40,269 nt of DNA, taken from the NCBI RefSeq assembly GCF_900108945.1, contig NZ_FNYE01000055.1:1-40269 (forward strand), written 5' to 3'. A program made the position numbers and the translations under genes. The stretch's first letter is position 1; every line of letters begins with the position of its first letter. The notes beneath the pieces are model-generated. The model was not told where the DNA came from. It saw nothing but the letters and a program-made list of their open reading frames with translations, and ran no database searches. Shown one piece after another: positions 1 to 8,737 of this stretch. Origin of the DNA: Paraburkholderia diazotrophica (lineage in GTDB: Bacteria; Pseudomonadota; Gammaproteobacteria; Burkholderiales; Burkholderiaceae).

Positions 1-684
1 ACGCTGAACGTCACCGGGCTCGAGAGCGGCGCCACGGTTGAATATTCCACCGATGGCGGCCACACGTGGAGCGCAAGTTTCAGCGCGAGCGAGGGCGTCA
101 ACGATGTCCAGGTCCGCCAGACCGACGTCGCCGGCAATGTCTCGAACGCGACCAGCTTCAGCTTCACGCTCGACACGTCGGCGGCCGCGCCAGTTGTTGC
201 ACTCACGACCGACTCGGGTAGCAGCGCCACCGACCACATCACCAATACCGGCACGCTGAACGTCACCGGCATCGAGAGCGGCGCCACCGTCCAGTATTCG
301 GTTGATGGCGGCCACACGTGGAGCGGCAGCTTCAGCGCGAGCGAAGGTCTCAACAATGTCCAGGTCCGTCAGACCGATATCGCCGGCAATGTCTCCGGCG
401 CGACGAGCTTCAGCTTCACGCTCGACACGTCGGCGGCCGCGCCGGGCGTTGCGCTCACCACCGACTCGGGCAGCAGCGCCACCGACCACATCACCAATAC
501 CGGCACGCTGAACGTCACCGGCATCGAGAGCGGCGCCACCGTCCAGTATTCGGTTGATGGCGGCCATACGTGGAGTTCCACCTTCAGCGCCACCGAAGGC
601 GTCAACAACCTCCAGGTCCGCCAGACCGATATCGCCGGCAATGTCTCGAACGCCACGAGTTTCAGCTTTACCCTTGACACGACG
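1..684 (+). repeat. Tandem 252-bp Ig-like domain repeats
   Basis: The segment starting ACGCTGAACGTCACCGG recurs at 1, 253 and 505, an exact 252-bp period that keeps the reading frame. The third unit diverges after about 684. The array probably continues upstream of the window. Confidence 0.9.
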
Positions 685-2355
685 CCGCCGTCGCTCCTGT
701 CGTGGCAGTACAAGGGAAACACGCTGACCGCCAACGCTGACACGTCCAACGTCTGGAAAGTCGGGGTTCACGACAACACGACGTCGACTGACTACAGCGC
801 AACGCAACAATCCGCGGGAACATGGACCGTCTCACAGCAAGGGCTCAATAACCACTCGCTGACCGTGACCGAGTGGGACCTCGCAGGCAACACGCTATCC
901 TCCACGAACAAGGCCCCCGCGGGTGCGGCCGGTTCCGGCATCAATCTCGCGCTGGCAGACCCATCGAGCCACGCGGCCGATCTCTCGGTAACGATCGCGG
1001 GCGTTCCGTCCGATTGGCACCTGAATGCCGGAACCGACCTCGGCAACGGCACGTGGGCCGTCCCCGCAAACGATCTGAGCGCGCTCAGTGTCACGCCGCC
1101 GGCTTCGTTCACGGGCGCGACCGTTCTCACGGTCACCGAGAACTGGACCAACGCCGACGGCAGCCACGCGACGCTCACAGTCGCCGATAACGTCGAAGCG
1201 TATGCCGCCAATGCACCGATCTTCGCGTGGTCCGGCGACGATCACCTGACGGGTTCAGCCGGCAGCGATCTGTTCGTCTTCGCGCAGCCAATCGGCAACG
1301 ATACGGTGCACGACATGAACGTCGCGGCCGACAAGATCGATCTCGTCGGCTTCACGGGCATCACGAGCTTCACCGATCTGCAAGCCCATCTGACCGACGA
1401 TGCCCACGGCAACGCACTGATCACACTCGGCGCGAACGAAACCATCACCGTGCTTGGCGTCCACTCGGCCGATCTCACCGCGGGCAACTTCGTATTTGAT
1501 CAGACGCCCGTCATGTCGAATGCGGGCATCATGACACTGAACGATGGCGCGATGCTTCCGCTGGGTGGCACGATCGACAACACGGGGGCAATCGCGCTGG
1601 CTTCGACGGGCCACGAGACAGACCTCGAAATCCTCGTCAGGGACGCAACGCTGAAAGGCGGCGGAAACGTGACGCTCTCCGACGATAGCCATAACGTGAT
1701 CTTCGGCGGCACTGCGGATGCAACGCTCATCAACGCCGACAATACGATCTCCGGCGCGGGTCAGATCGGTGCGGGCCAACTCAGCCTCGTCAATGGCGGG
1801 ACGATCGTCGCGAACGGCACCCATTCGCTGCTGATCGACACAGGAAGCAACGCCGTCGTCAACACTGGCACGCTCGAAGCAACAGGCGCAGGAGGCCTCG
1901 AAATCAACGGCGCCGTGGCCAACTCGGGCAACCTGTGGGCCAACGGTGGCAACCTGATGGTTCACGGTGATGTCACGGGTAGCGGCAGTGCGATGATCAG
2001 CGGCGCAGCGATGCTCGAGTTCGGCGCTGCATCGGCGGCCAACACGACCTTCGCCGACGGTGCGGCAGGCACGCTCAAGCTCGACCAGGCCGCCAGCTTT
2101 ACCGGCACCGTGTCGGGATTCGCAGCTGGCGACACCCTCGATCTGGCAGACGTGCTGAACACCGACAACACCACGCTCAGCTTCGCGGCCAATGCCGCGG
2201 GAACAGGCGGCACGCTGACCGTCAGCGATGGCGTGCATACGGCGAACATCTCGATGCAAGGCAACCTGTCTGGCACCGGATTCCATCTGGCGCATGACCA
2301 GGGCAGCGGGACGATCGTCACCTACGTCGCACCTCCGCATATCCAGGAGTATTAA
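1..2355 (+). CDS. Large type-I-secreted Ig-repeat adhesin, C-terminal part (5' end outside window)
   Basis: The frame is open from base 1 to the TAA at 2353-2355 (784 residues), so the start lies upstream. It opens with tandem 84-residue (252 bp) Ig-like repeats at 1-252, 253-504 and a shorter third one from 505. Each carries the motifs TLNVTG.ESGATV.YS.DGGHTW and VQVRQTD.AGN. Next come a linker and an RTX/serralysin-C-terminal-like block near 1231-1500 (DDHLTGSAGSDLFVF, then DKIDLVGF). A glycine/asparagine-rich beta-solenoid-like stretch covers about 1500-2030. The last module has FTGTVSGFAAGDTLDL and ends GTIVTYVAP. This layout is known from LapA/BapA-type giant adhesins exported by an ABC/MFP/TolC machine. 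The TolC-like gene directly downstream supports that route. No ABC or membrane-fusion gene is visible. Adhesion or biofilm function is inferred. Confidence 0.85.
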   Translation, partial: TLNVTGLESGATVEYSTDGGHTWSASFSASEGVNDVQVRQTDVAGNVSNATSFSFTLDTSAAAPVVALTTDSGSSATDHITNTGTLNVTGIESGATVQYSVDGGHTWSGSFSASEGLNNVQVRQTDIAGNVSGATSFSFTLDTSAAAPGVALTTDSGSSATDHITNTGTLNVTGIESGATVQYSVDGGHTWSSTFSATEGVNNLQVRQTDIAGNVSNATSFSFTLDTTPPSLLSWQYKGNTLTANADTSNVWKVGVHDNTTSTDYSATQQSAGTWTVSQQGLNNHSLTVTEWDLAGNTLSSTNKAPAGAAGSGINLALADPSSHAADLSVTIAGVPSDWHLNAGTDLGNGTWAVPANDLSALSVTPPASFTGATVLTVTENWTNADGSHATLTVADNVEAYAANAPIFAWSGDDHLTGSAGSDLFVFAQPIGNDTVHDMNVAADKIDLVGFTGITSFTDLQAHLTDDAHGNALITLGANETITVLGVHSADLTAGNFVFDQTPVMSNAGIMTLNDGAMLPLGGTIDNTGAIALASTGHETDLEILVRDATLKGGGNVTLSDDSHNVIFGGTADATLINADNTISGAGQIGAGQLSLVNGGTIVANGTHSLLIDTGSNAVVNTGTLEATGAGGLEINGAVANSGNLWANGGNLMVHGDVTGSGSAMISGAAMLEFGAASAANTTFADGAAGTLKLDQAASFTGTVSGFAAGDTLDLADVLNTDNTTLSFAANAAGTGGTLTVSDGVHTANISMQGNLSGTGFHLAHDQGSGTIVTYVAPPHIQEY

Positions 2356-2375
2356 ACGCAGCACACGTCAAGCGA

Positions 2376-2404
2376 GCCCGAGCCGGCCGCCGACCGGCTC
2401 GGGC
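2376..2404. terminator. Hairpin after the adhesin gene
   Basis: An 11-bp perfect stem (GCCCGAGCCGG / CCGGCTCGGGC) with a 7-base loop begins 20 bases after the adhesin stop. No T-run follows. It may be a weak terminator or an mRNA 3'-end stabiliser between the adhesin and the TolC-like gene. Confidence 0.5.
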
Positions 2405-2621
2405 ATCGCTAGCGGATGCTTCGATTCTCAACGTCTTGCTCTCGAAATCTGAAGAAGTCGATGTTCCGTATCGGGTATCCCGTCAACGGAAGTTGCGCTT
2501 CTTGAAGCCGCAACGTGTGTCCAGTAACATGAGTCGCCATGCGGTTCCGGGTCGGGGAAATGTGGGTTCGTGCTTATGCACCCCGGAATGCAAGCCGCCC
2601 ATGCGTTACAGGAAACGCACA

Positions 2622-3959
2622 ATGAACAACAACAAGCTCTTGCCTGCCCTGCTCGTGCTGGTGTCAGGGTTCGCGCTATCGCATTCGCATGCAGGTGCGC
2701 AAACCCTTCAGGAAGCAGTCGAGCAAGCTGTCAGAACCAACCCCGAGGTGCTGGCCACGACGCATAACCGGGAAGCGGCAGATCAAGGGCTGAAAGGTGC
2801 GCAGGCCGGATACTGGCCTCGCCTCGACCTCGACGCCGCCATTGGACGCGAACGGCGGGACGACGCGGAGACGCGCCTGCTCGGCGTGAGTCAAACAACG
2901 TTCACCCATCGCACGACCAGCGTGACGCTGTCGCAAATGCTGTTCGACGGTTTCGGCGTCAAGAGCGAGGTCGCGCGTCAGAAAGCCCGCATCGATTCTT
3001 CGGCCAATGCTGTGGCCACCACTTCGGAAGACGTGGCGCTGCGCGTCGTGGGCGCGTATCTCGAAGTCTTGCGCCGCCAGGAAACGACGGCCGCCGCCGA
3101 GGACAATATCGAAGCGCATCGCCGCATCTATGAGCAGATCAGGCTGCGCAGCGAGCGTGGCGTAGGACGCCGCGCCGATCTTTATCAGGCAGAGACCAGA
3201 CTGGCTCTCGCCCAGGACAATTTGCGTTCCGAACAGAGCAGCCTGAAAGATGCAGAGATCGCTTATGCTCGTCTGGTCGGCGGGCCGCCTGGGGCACTCG
3301 TCAAGCCAGTCGCACCGGAGAGAGACATTCCGCCGAGCGCGCAACTGGCCGTCGACGCGGCACTGGCCTATCACCCCGCGCTCGCAGGCGCCGAGGCGGA
3401 CGTCGAGCAGGCGCGCGCCCAATACGATGTCGCAAAGTCCGCACTATGGCCGCGCCTCGATCTCGAACTCAGCACATTGAATGACCGTGAGGGCATTCTT
3501 GGCCCGACCAACGACCGGCGCGTCATGCTGCGGCTTCGCTATAACATCTTTCAGGGCGGCGCCGATAAGGCTCGAATCGGCGAGACGCATGCTCAGGTCC
3601 GCGAAGCCGAGGAGACACGCAATCGCACGCGCCGCCAGATCGAGGAAAGCGAGTCGCTCGCCTTCAACGCTTACCTCACGGCACGCGACCGGGTTGTCGT
3701 GCTGAAGCAATACGTCGATTCCAGCGCGGCGACCCGCGAGGCGTATTCGTTGCAGTTCGGCATCGGACAACGCTCGCTGCTCGACCTGCTCAACGCGGAG
3801 AACGAGTACTACAACGCGCGCACCGACTATATCGGCGGTCAGTATGCGCAGGCGGCGAGCGCATACCGGGTGTTCGCGGGCATGGGGCAACTGCTCGACG
3901 CGCTGCGTGTTGCAATGCCAGCTGAGGCTGTCGCGATCCACAGCGCGCGAGTGCCGTAA
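2622..3959 (+). CDS. TolC-family outer-membrane channel protein
   Basis: This 445-residue protein has a Sec signal peptide (hydrophobic LLPALLVLVSGFAL, cleavage probably after AGA) and then QTLQEAVEQAVRTNPEV, the classic start of the outer-membrane efflux protein family. Two OEP repeats follow, with long alpha-helical segments and the NIFQGG and LLNAENEYYNARTDY signatures of type-I-secretion TolC proteins. The ATG at 2622 was chosen because AGGAAA lies 6 bases upstream; an in-frame ATG at 2601 is also possible. Its position directly after the giant adhesin suggests it is the dedicated outer-membrane exit (LapE-like) for that protein. The inner-membrane ABC and fusion components are not in the window. 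The family call is firm and the pairing is inferred. Confidence 0.88.
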   Translation: MNNNKLLPALLVLVSGFALSHSHAGAQTLQEAVEQAVRTNPEVLATTHNREAADQGLKGAQAGYWPRLDLDAAIGRERRDDAETRLLGVSQTTFTHRTTSVTLSQMLFDGFGVKSEVARQKARIDSSANAVATTSEDVALRVVGAYLEVLRRQETTAAAEDNIEAHRRIYEQIRLRSERGVGRRADLYQAETRLALAQDNLRSEQSSLKDAEIAYARLVGGPPGALVKPVAPERDIPPSAQLAVDAALAYHPALAGAEADVEQARAQYDVAKSALWPRLDLELSTLNDREGILGPTNDRRVMLRLRYNIFQGGADKARIGETHAQVREAEETRNRTRRQIEESESLAFNAYLTARDRVVVLKQYVDSSAATREAYSLQFGIGQRSLLDLLNAENEYYNARTDYIGGQYAQAASAYRVFAGMGQLLDALRVAMPAEAVAIHSARVP

Positions 3960-4222
3960 CCATCGCGTTGCCCGGCAAAGTGTCCAGGCGATCGCAGGCG
4001 AGCCGCTTTCTGCCTTTGCTTTGCCAGATGACACACAACAGGCACAAACGCGAGCGCCTTGCTTCTTCCGCGCGCCGCGCGCGACCTTGCACGCAATCGG
4101 GCGCATCAAAAACAACAGGCGGCCGACTCTTCGATCAGGTTGCGATCTCAACCAGTCTCGCAAGACGGGATCACATGGCCGTGAAGGTCCGATGGCGCTT
4201 GTGCGCGCTGGACGCTGCCTGT

Positions 4223-4501
4223 TCACGCCGCATTCACGGCGTCCTTGAAAGTCTTGCCAGCCGAGAACTTCACGGTTTTCGCGGCGGGAATCGTGATAGT
4301 CTCGCCCGTCGACGGATTGCGCCCGCTACGTTCGGCGCGGGCGCCCGTCGAAAACGAACCGAAACCGAGCAGCTGGACGGTCTCGCCGCGCGTCACGGCC
4401 GCCGTCACGGTTTCGAGGATGGCATCAAGGGCTTCGGCCGTGCTGGCCTTGCTTTCACCCGTGGTGGTGGCGACCGCTTCGATGAGTTCGTGTTTGTTCA
4501 T
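4223..4501 (-). CDS. HU-family DNA-binding protein
   Basis: A 92-residue nucleoid protein beginning MNKHELIEAVA. It carries the HU/IHF signature GFGSF followed by ARAERSGRNPSTGE, which contains the Pro that intercalates DNA in the beta-arm tip, and ends with KFSAGKTFKDAVN. Length equals the usual HU size of about 90. The start is fixed by AAAGGAG 6-8 bases upstream. HU proteins bind DNA as dimers, bend it non-specifically and influence replication and transcription. It is convergent with the TolC-like gene (263 bp between stops, no clear terminator) and is monocistronic. It is probably one of several HU paralogues in the genome. Confidence 0.93.
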   Translation of the reverse strand: MNKHELIEAVATTTGESKASTAEALDAILETVTAAVTRGETVQLLGFGSFSTGARAERSGRNPSTGETITIPAAKTVKFSAGKTFKDAVNAA

Positions 4502-4797
4502 CTTTGAGCTCCTTTGAAAAACACGCCCGCGCATTGCGGACCGGTCGCCTACCCTACCGCACGTGTACGGCGCAAGGCAACCCATGAGGTCTTGAAGAAG
4601 ACAGGACAGCGTTTTCCCCGCAAAATGCCGCTTCCTTTTATGGGCCGGTTTTGGTGAAGCCAGGGCGGGCCGCGATGCGCCACTGACGGTTGATTGCACG
4701 TGCTGGTTGGAGTCGTTGAATAAGGGCAATCGCAGCGATATCCTTCGCGCCTGAACGGCATCGCCGAAGACAGAGACGTACGGAAGCAACTGACGCA

Positions 4798-5244
4798 ATG
4801 CGACTGGGACGCATCACAGCATGCCGCTCATTGGTGCATGGCAAGGGACTCTTTACGCTGCAGCCTATTGCCGCCGGCGAGCGGCTCATCGAATACAAGG
4901 ACGAAGTGACCAGCTGGCGACGAGCTGCCGCCCGATAGCGATCGGAGATCGGGCACACACTCGCGTTCGGCCTTTCCGACGGACGTGTGATCGATGGCAG
5001 CCGCGGAGGGAACAGTGCCCGTTTTCTGAACCATGCATGTACGCCCAACTGCGAGGCAATCGAAACAGGCGGCCGCGTCTTCATTCACGCACTCACTGCC
5101 ATCACGAGAGGCGAGTTGTTTATCGATTACGGCCTCGTCATCGACGGCGAGATCACCGAGGACATCCGGGCACAGTACGCATGTCATTGCGGTACTTCCG
5201 CGTGCCGTCGATCGATGCTCGGCGGCAACGCGACAACGCCATGA
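4798..5244 (+). pseudogene. SET-domain protein-lysine methyltransferase gene with an in-frame amber codon
   Basis: The frame from ATG 4798 encodes MRLGRITACRSLVHGKGLF, then AAGERLIEYKDEVTSWRRAAAR, and meets TAG at 4936-4938. The same frame continues without a shift into RSEIGHTLAFGLSDGRVIDG. It then has the SET core NSARFLNHACTPNCEAIE, the GELFIDYGL motif and a post-SET cysteine cluster (CHCGTSAC), ending TGA at 5244. Both halves together give the normal size (about 148 residues) of small bacterial SET proteins, which transfer methyl groups from S-adenosylmethionine to lysines. Only one codon is wrong, and a CAG-to-TAG change would explain it. The gene is either freshly inactivated, read through, or a sequencing error. 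The C-terminal half alone (from ATG 4987) lacks the N-terminal SET strands. Confidence 0.8.
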
Positions 5245-5541
5245 CCGAGTCGCGCGTTCAGACGGATTCCACTGGCGGACAACAATCTTCCAATCTGCAG
5301 GGGGCAAAACATTTCATTTTTCGCTCGCCACCGTCACGTGGACTTTTGTAAGATCCCCGTGCAAAAATCCAAACGCTGATTTGACCCGTTCGTCGCGCCG
5401 ATCGGATTCGGCGCGACGTAGATGCCCTTCAAACGCGCGCGACACGCGCAAGTCACCCAGCGACGACGATGGCAATGTCGGCCGCATGTTTCCACTGAAC
5501 ATCACTACGCGGCGCGGGCGCGCGAGGCCGCGCGCGTAGGT
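5245..5541. other. Convergent intergenic region with hairpin
   Basis: Lies between the SET relic and the oppositely oriented FAD oxidoreductase. A 10-bp perfect stem (GTCGCGCCGA / TCGGCGCGAC) with a 6-base loop sits at 5392-5417 and could end transcription from either side, though no T-run is present. I see no gene here. Confidence 0.4.
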
Positions 5542-6912
5542 TCACGCTTTCGGGCTAATGTTCTGGTTGACCCGAAAGAGGTTCCTCGGATCGTACTTCG
5601 CCTTGATCGAGGCAAGGCGCGTGTAGTTCCCGCCGTAGCTCAGTTCGACCCGGTTCCCGGCCTCGTCGGCGTCCATGAAGTTGACGTAAGCGCCTTCCAG
5701 ATTGAACGGGTGGACGGCCTCCCAGTAGGCACGGCCCCACGTCTTCAGTGCCTCGGCGTCCTTGGGCTCCGGACTGATCGCCGCAATGACCATCGAAAAA
5801 GACGCGTCCCGCGCGCTCCATGGCGTGGCATCCTTGGCGACCCGCCGAACGGCGCCGTCTATCGGATAAAGGTGCATCAGGCAGAAAGGAGTGGGTGCCT
5901 CGAGCGCGTTGGCGATGTGCACATCGATCGCCTCGTCAGGCAACGCCTTGACGAAGTCGCCCTTCCAATACCACTGCAAGCCTTTAGGAAAGAAGGGATC
6001 GAAGAGACTGTTGATGGCAGTCCACGGCATCTCACTCATCCAGTTGAACAGCGGAGCAGGCAGTTTTTCGAGCAGCGAGGCCATGACCTTATTGCCCTCT
6101 TCGATCGGCCCGTTGAAAGCACCGATCAGAGCGCAGGCGCGCTTGTTCCAGTGCTCCCTGGGGAATGGATCGGTCGGAGGCACGGTTTTGAGGCCGACAA
6201 AGAGGCCGAGTTCTTCGGGAGCGTCTGGGATGAAGTCGCGGTACATCGCCATAACTTGCCTGGCTTCCCGGGCGTCCCAGAAGATCGGACCGGCGAACAC
6301 CATTTTGGCCGGGTGGGCCTGGAACAGAAAGCTTGTGACCACGCCGAAGTTACCGCCGCCACCGCGCACTGCCCAGAAGAGGTCAGCGTGCTGATCCTTG
6401 TTAGCGGTGACGAAAGAGCCGTCGGCCAGCACTACATCCACCTCCAGCAAATTATCGATGGTGAGGCCATGCTTGCGCGTGAGGTAGCCGGTACCTCCGC
6501 CCAAAGTCAGACCTGCGACGCCTGTGCTACCGACGATGCCCAGTGGTACCGCGAGGCCGAATGCGTGTGTTGCGTGATCGACATCCGCTGCAGTGCAGCC
6601 CGGATCGACACGCACGGTGCGGCTCGCAGGGTCGACACGCACGCTACGCAACTGGGACAGGTCGATGACGAGCCCGCCCTCGCAACTCCCCAGACCAGGC
6701 CCGCTGTGCCCGCCTCCGCGGATTGCGAGAAGCAGTTCGTTTTCGCGCGCATAGTTGACCGCCGCTATCACGTCGGCAGCATCGGTGCAGCGCGCGATCA
6801 CCTTGGGCCGCTTATCGATCATGCCGTTGTACAGCGCTCGCGCCTCATCATAGTCCTCGTCTGACGGACCGATCAGCCTGCCGCGAAATCCCTGAATCGC
6901 GAACTCGTTCAT
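5542..6912 (-). CDS. FAD-linked oxidoreductase (PCMH/BBE family)
   Basis: A 456-residue flavoprotein. The N-terminal FAD-binding (PCMH-type) domain covers about 35-215 and includes LLAIRGGGHSGPG, where His69 is the expected covalent FAD attachment residue, and GLTLGGGTGYLTRKHGLT. The C-terminal end is a berberine-bridge (BBE) segment with YVNFMD and a closing YDPRNLFRVNQNI, typical of the family. The start was set at ATG 6912, preceded by AAGGAGG; the open frame extends further upstream without support. Family members oxidise alcohols, sugars or alkaloid-like compounds with O2 as acceptor; the substrate here cannot be told. The position that carries a second covalent Cys in bicovalent members reads PLGIVGSTG, without Cys. 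The gene stands alone, convergent with the SET relic. Confidence 0.88.
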   Translation of the reverse strand: MNEFAIQGFRGRLIGPSDEDYDEARALYNGMIDKRPKVIARCTDAADVIAAVNYARENELLLAIRGGGHSGPGLGSCEGGLVIDLSQLRSVRVDPASRTVRVDPGCTAADVDHATHAFGLAVPLGIVGSTGVAGLTLGGGTGYLTRKHGLTIDNLLEVDVVLADGSFVTANKDQHADLFWAVRGGGGNFGVVTSFLFQAHPAKMVFAGPIFWDAREARQVMAMYRDFIPDAPEELGLFVGLKTVPPTDPFPREHWNKRACALIGAFNGPIEEGNKVMASLLEKLPAPLFNWMSEMPWTAINSLFDPFFPKGLQWYWKGDFVKALPDEAIDVHIANALEAPTPFCLMHLYPIDGAVRRVAKDATPWSARDASFSMVIAAISPEPKDAEALKTWGRAYWEAVHPFNLEGAYVNFMDADEAGNRVELSYGGNYTRLASIKAKYDPRNLFRVNQNISPKA

Positions 6913-7740
6913 GACGCTGCCTCCTTGAACAGTTAATTCATCGCGCACCCACGCGCGACGATGCGCCGACGTATCAAGAAGCCGCGCGCCGAACTGTCGA
7001 TAAGGACAAAATCTGGCGCATGGAATCAAATCGGCACAGCGCACCCTATCCGGTAGCCATTCGCGAGCTTGGCCTCGCACATCACTTGAAAAAAAGCATA
7101 GTGCTCCCACGCAAAGGCCGTGAGGAATTTGCGATTGCCGACACTCATAGCAAGACGAGCGAGGGCCCTACCGAATGAAGCCCGACAAATCGGCGCCCGC
7201 TCTGTGGTCCAAAAAGCACGCCCCCAGCCGGAGACTTGATCAGCGAGAGGGCTTTTAGTGTCCAACGCTGACTCAAATGATCATTTGAATGGCCGCCGGG
7301 TCGCAACTATGCATTCGCTTGCAGTGAAAGCTGACCTTCGCCGCCGCCGAAGTGGGGAATGTGGGCAAAGTGACTGCGTAGCCGCCTGAGGGGTGCGGTA
7401 CGGCCGAATTCTGCGCAAGCTGGGCCGTCGTGTTCAGGAGTAATGCAGCCGTTCTAATGGCGGGTTGCGGCACTCGCTGAACGGCAGGTTGTGGCCGATC
7501 CTCGCCAAACACAAACATAATCCCGCCGTGCCGCCAGCGCCAACGCGCGACCCGGCAGCCGCAGCCGATCAGTGTCCCCTGACGACGAGATGTTCTCCAC
7601 CACGCGTCACGTGTTTCCTTCCCCTCACGGGCTCGATACCTTCGTGTCAAAAGCCAACCTGGCGAGGAGGCCCGCACAAAACCGGTCGCAAGCGGCCCCT
7701 GCTCTATCATTGCCAACTATCTGACCTGTCCGGAACGATC
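6913..7740. other. Long intergenic region between divergent genes
   Basis: 828 bases between the divergent FAD oxidoreductase and LysR genes. It contains a perfect 16-bp palindrome, TCAAATGATCATTTGA, at 7273-7288. A minus-strand open frame (7273-7716) has no recognisable domain, no clear ribosome site, and ends inside the palindrome. I do not call it a gene. Confidence 0.4.
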
Positions 7741-8616
7741 ATGGAGCTTCGGCATCTTCGCTATTTCATCGCTGTCGCCGAATTGCGCAGCGTGCGGGCG
7801 GCATCTGAACAATTGCATGTGACTCAACCGGCGATTTCACGCCAGATCCAGGACCTCGAAGACGCCATCGGCGCGGCGCTGTTCGACCGCACCTCGCGCG
7901 GCCTCAAGCTGACAGCCGCCGGCGATGCGTATCTCGCGGAAGCACGTGACATCCTCGCGCGCGTCGATGCCGCGAACCGCCTCGCGCGCCGCATCGCGGA
8001 CGGCGTGCAGGGCCATCTGCGCCTCGGTTTCGTCGAAAACGCGGCGTGGAGCGGCATCGTCTCGCATGCGTTGAACGCGTTCGAACAGGCGACACCGCAC
8101 GTCGCACTTGAACTCACGCCGATGAACACGCCCGAGCAGCTCGACGCGATTGCTGCGGGCCGGCTCGACGGCGGCTTCTGCTACCGCGTCGGCACGCTGC
8201 CAGAAGGCATCACGAGCACTCGCGTGCTCGAACAGAACGTCGTGCTTGCCGTGCCGGAAACGTGGCCGCTCGGCCGCGCGGGGTCCATCGCCGCGAACGA
8301 GCTGACAGGCAAGCCGTTCATCGCTTTCCCGCGCCGCGTCTATCCTGCTTACTACGACCGTTTGCTCTCGGCATGCGCGGACCGCGGGCTGACGCTCGAT
8401 ATCCGCCAGGAAGCTTCGACTGAAACAGCGATCCTTTCGCTGGTCTCCGCGGGCATGGGCGCCGCGATCGTCAATGCCGCCAACCGCGATCGCCCGCCGG
8501 CACGCGTGCGTTTCGTCGAACTGCGCGATCTGTCGGTGCCGTTGCCGCTCGAGTTCTGTTTCTCTTCCGCCCAGACGAACGCCTCGTTAAAGCGCTTCGT
8601 CGATCAACTGAAATAG
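7741..8616 (+). CDS. LysR-family transcriptional regulator
   Basis: A 291-residue regulator. The N-terminal winged helix-turn-helix (residues 1-60) begins MELRHLRYFIAVAELRSVRAASEQLHV and contains TQPAISRQIQDLE, textbook LysR. The effector-binding periplasmic-fold domain runs from about 90 to the end. The start at 7741 aligns with the family start; the longer upstream frame is non-homologous. It lies 121 bases ahead of, and in the same direction as, the deacylase/MFS/MBL genes, so it probably controls them and itself. The inducer is unknown; by context it would be a substrate or product of the downstream hydrolases. Subfamily resembles CbbR/BenM-like regulators of small carboxylate catabolism, but that is only an impression. 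Confidence 0.92.
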   Translation: MELRHLRYFIAVAELRSVRAASEQLHVTQPAISRQIQDLEDAIGAALFDRTSRGLKLTAAGDAYLAEARDILARVDAANRLARRIADGVQGHLRLGFVENAAWSGIVSHALNAFEQATPHVALELTPMNTPEQLDAIAAGRLDGGFCYRVGTLPEGITSTRVLEQNVVLAVPETWPLGRAGSIAANELTGKPFIAFPRRVYPAYYDRLLSACADRGLTLDIRQEASTETAILSLVSAGMGAAIVNAANRDRPPARVRFVELRDLSVPLPLEFCFSSAQTNASLKRFVDQLK

Positions 8617-8737
8617 CGGCAGCGGACTCTTCCCGGACGCGATGCCTCCAAGGCATCGCCCGCCGCAGAAAACGGCATTGGCCGCGGCTTTTATCGTCAG
8701 CGATAGTAAAGACAACTTCCTCTTTACGGTTCGCGCC

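Noticed and set aside
5422..6864. 480-residue plus-strand ORF
   Set aside because: It lies antisense to the FAD oxidoreductase, whose frame has clear family motifs. The long shadow is a result of high GC.
7273..7716. 147-residue minus-strand ORF upstream of LysR
   Set aside because: No known motif, no ribosome site, and the N-terminal half looks like random high-GC translation.
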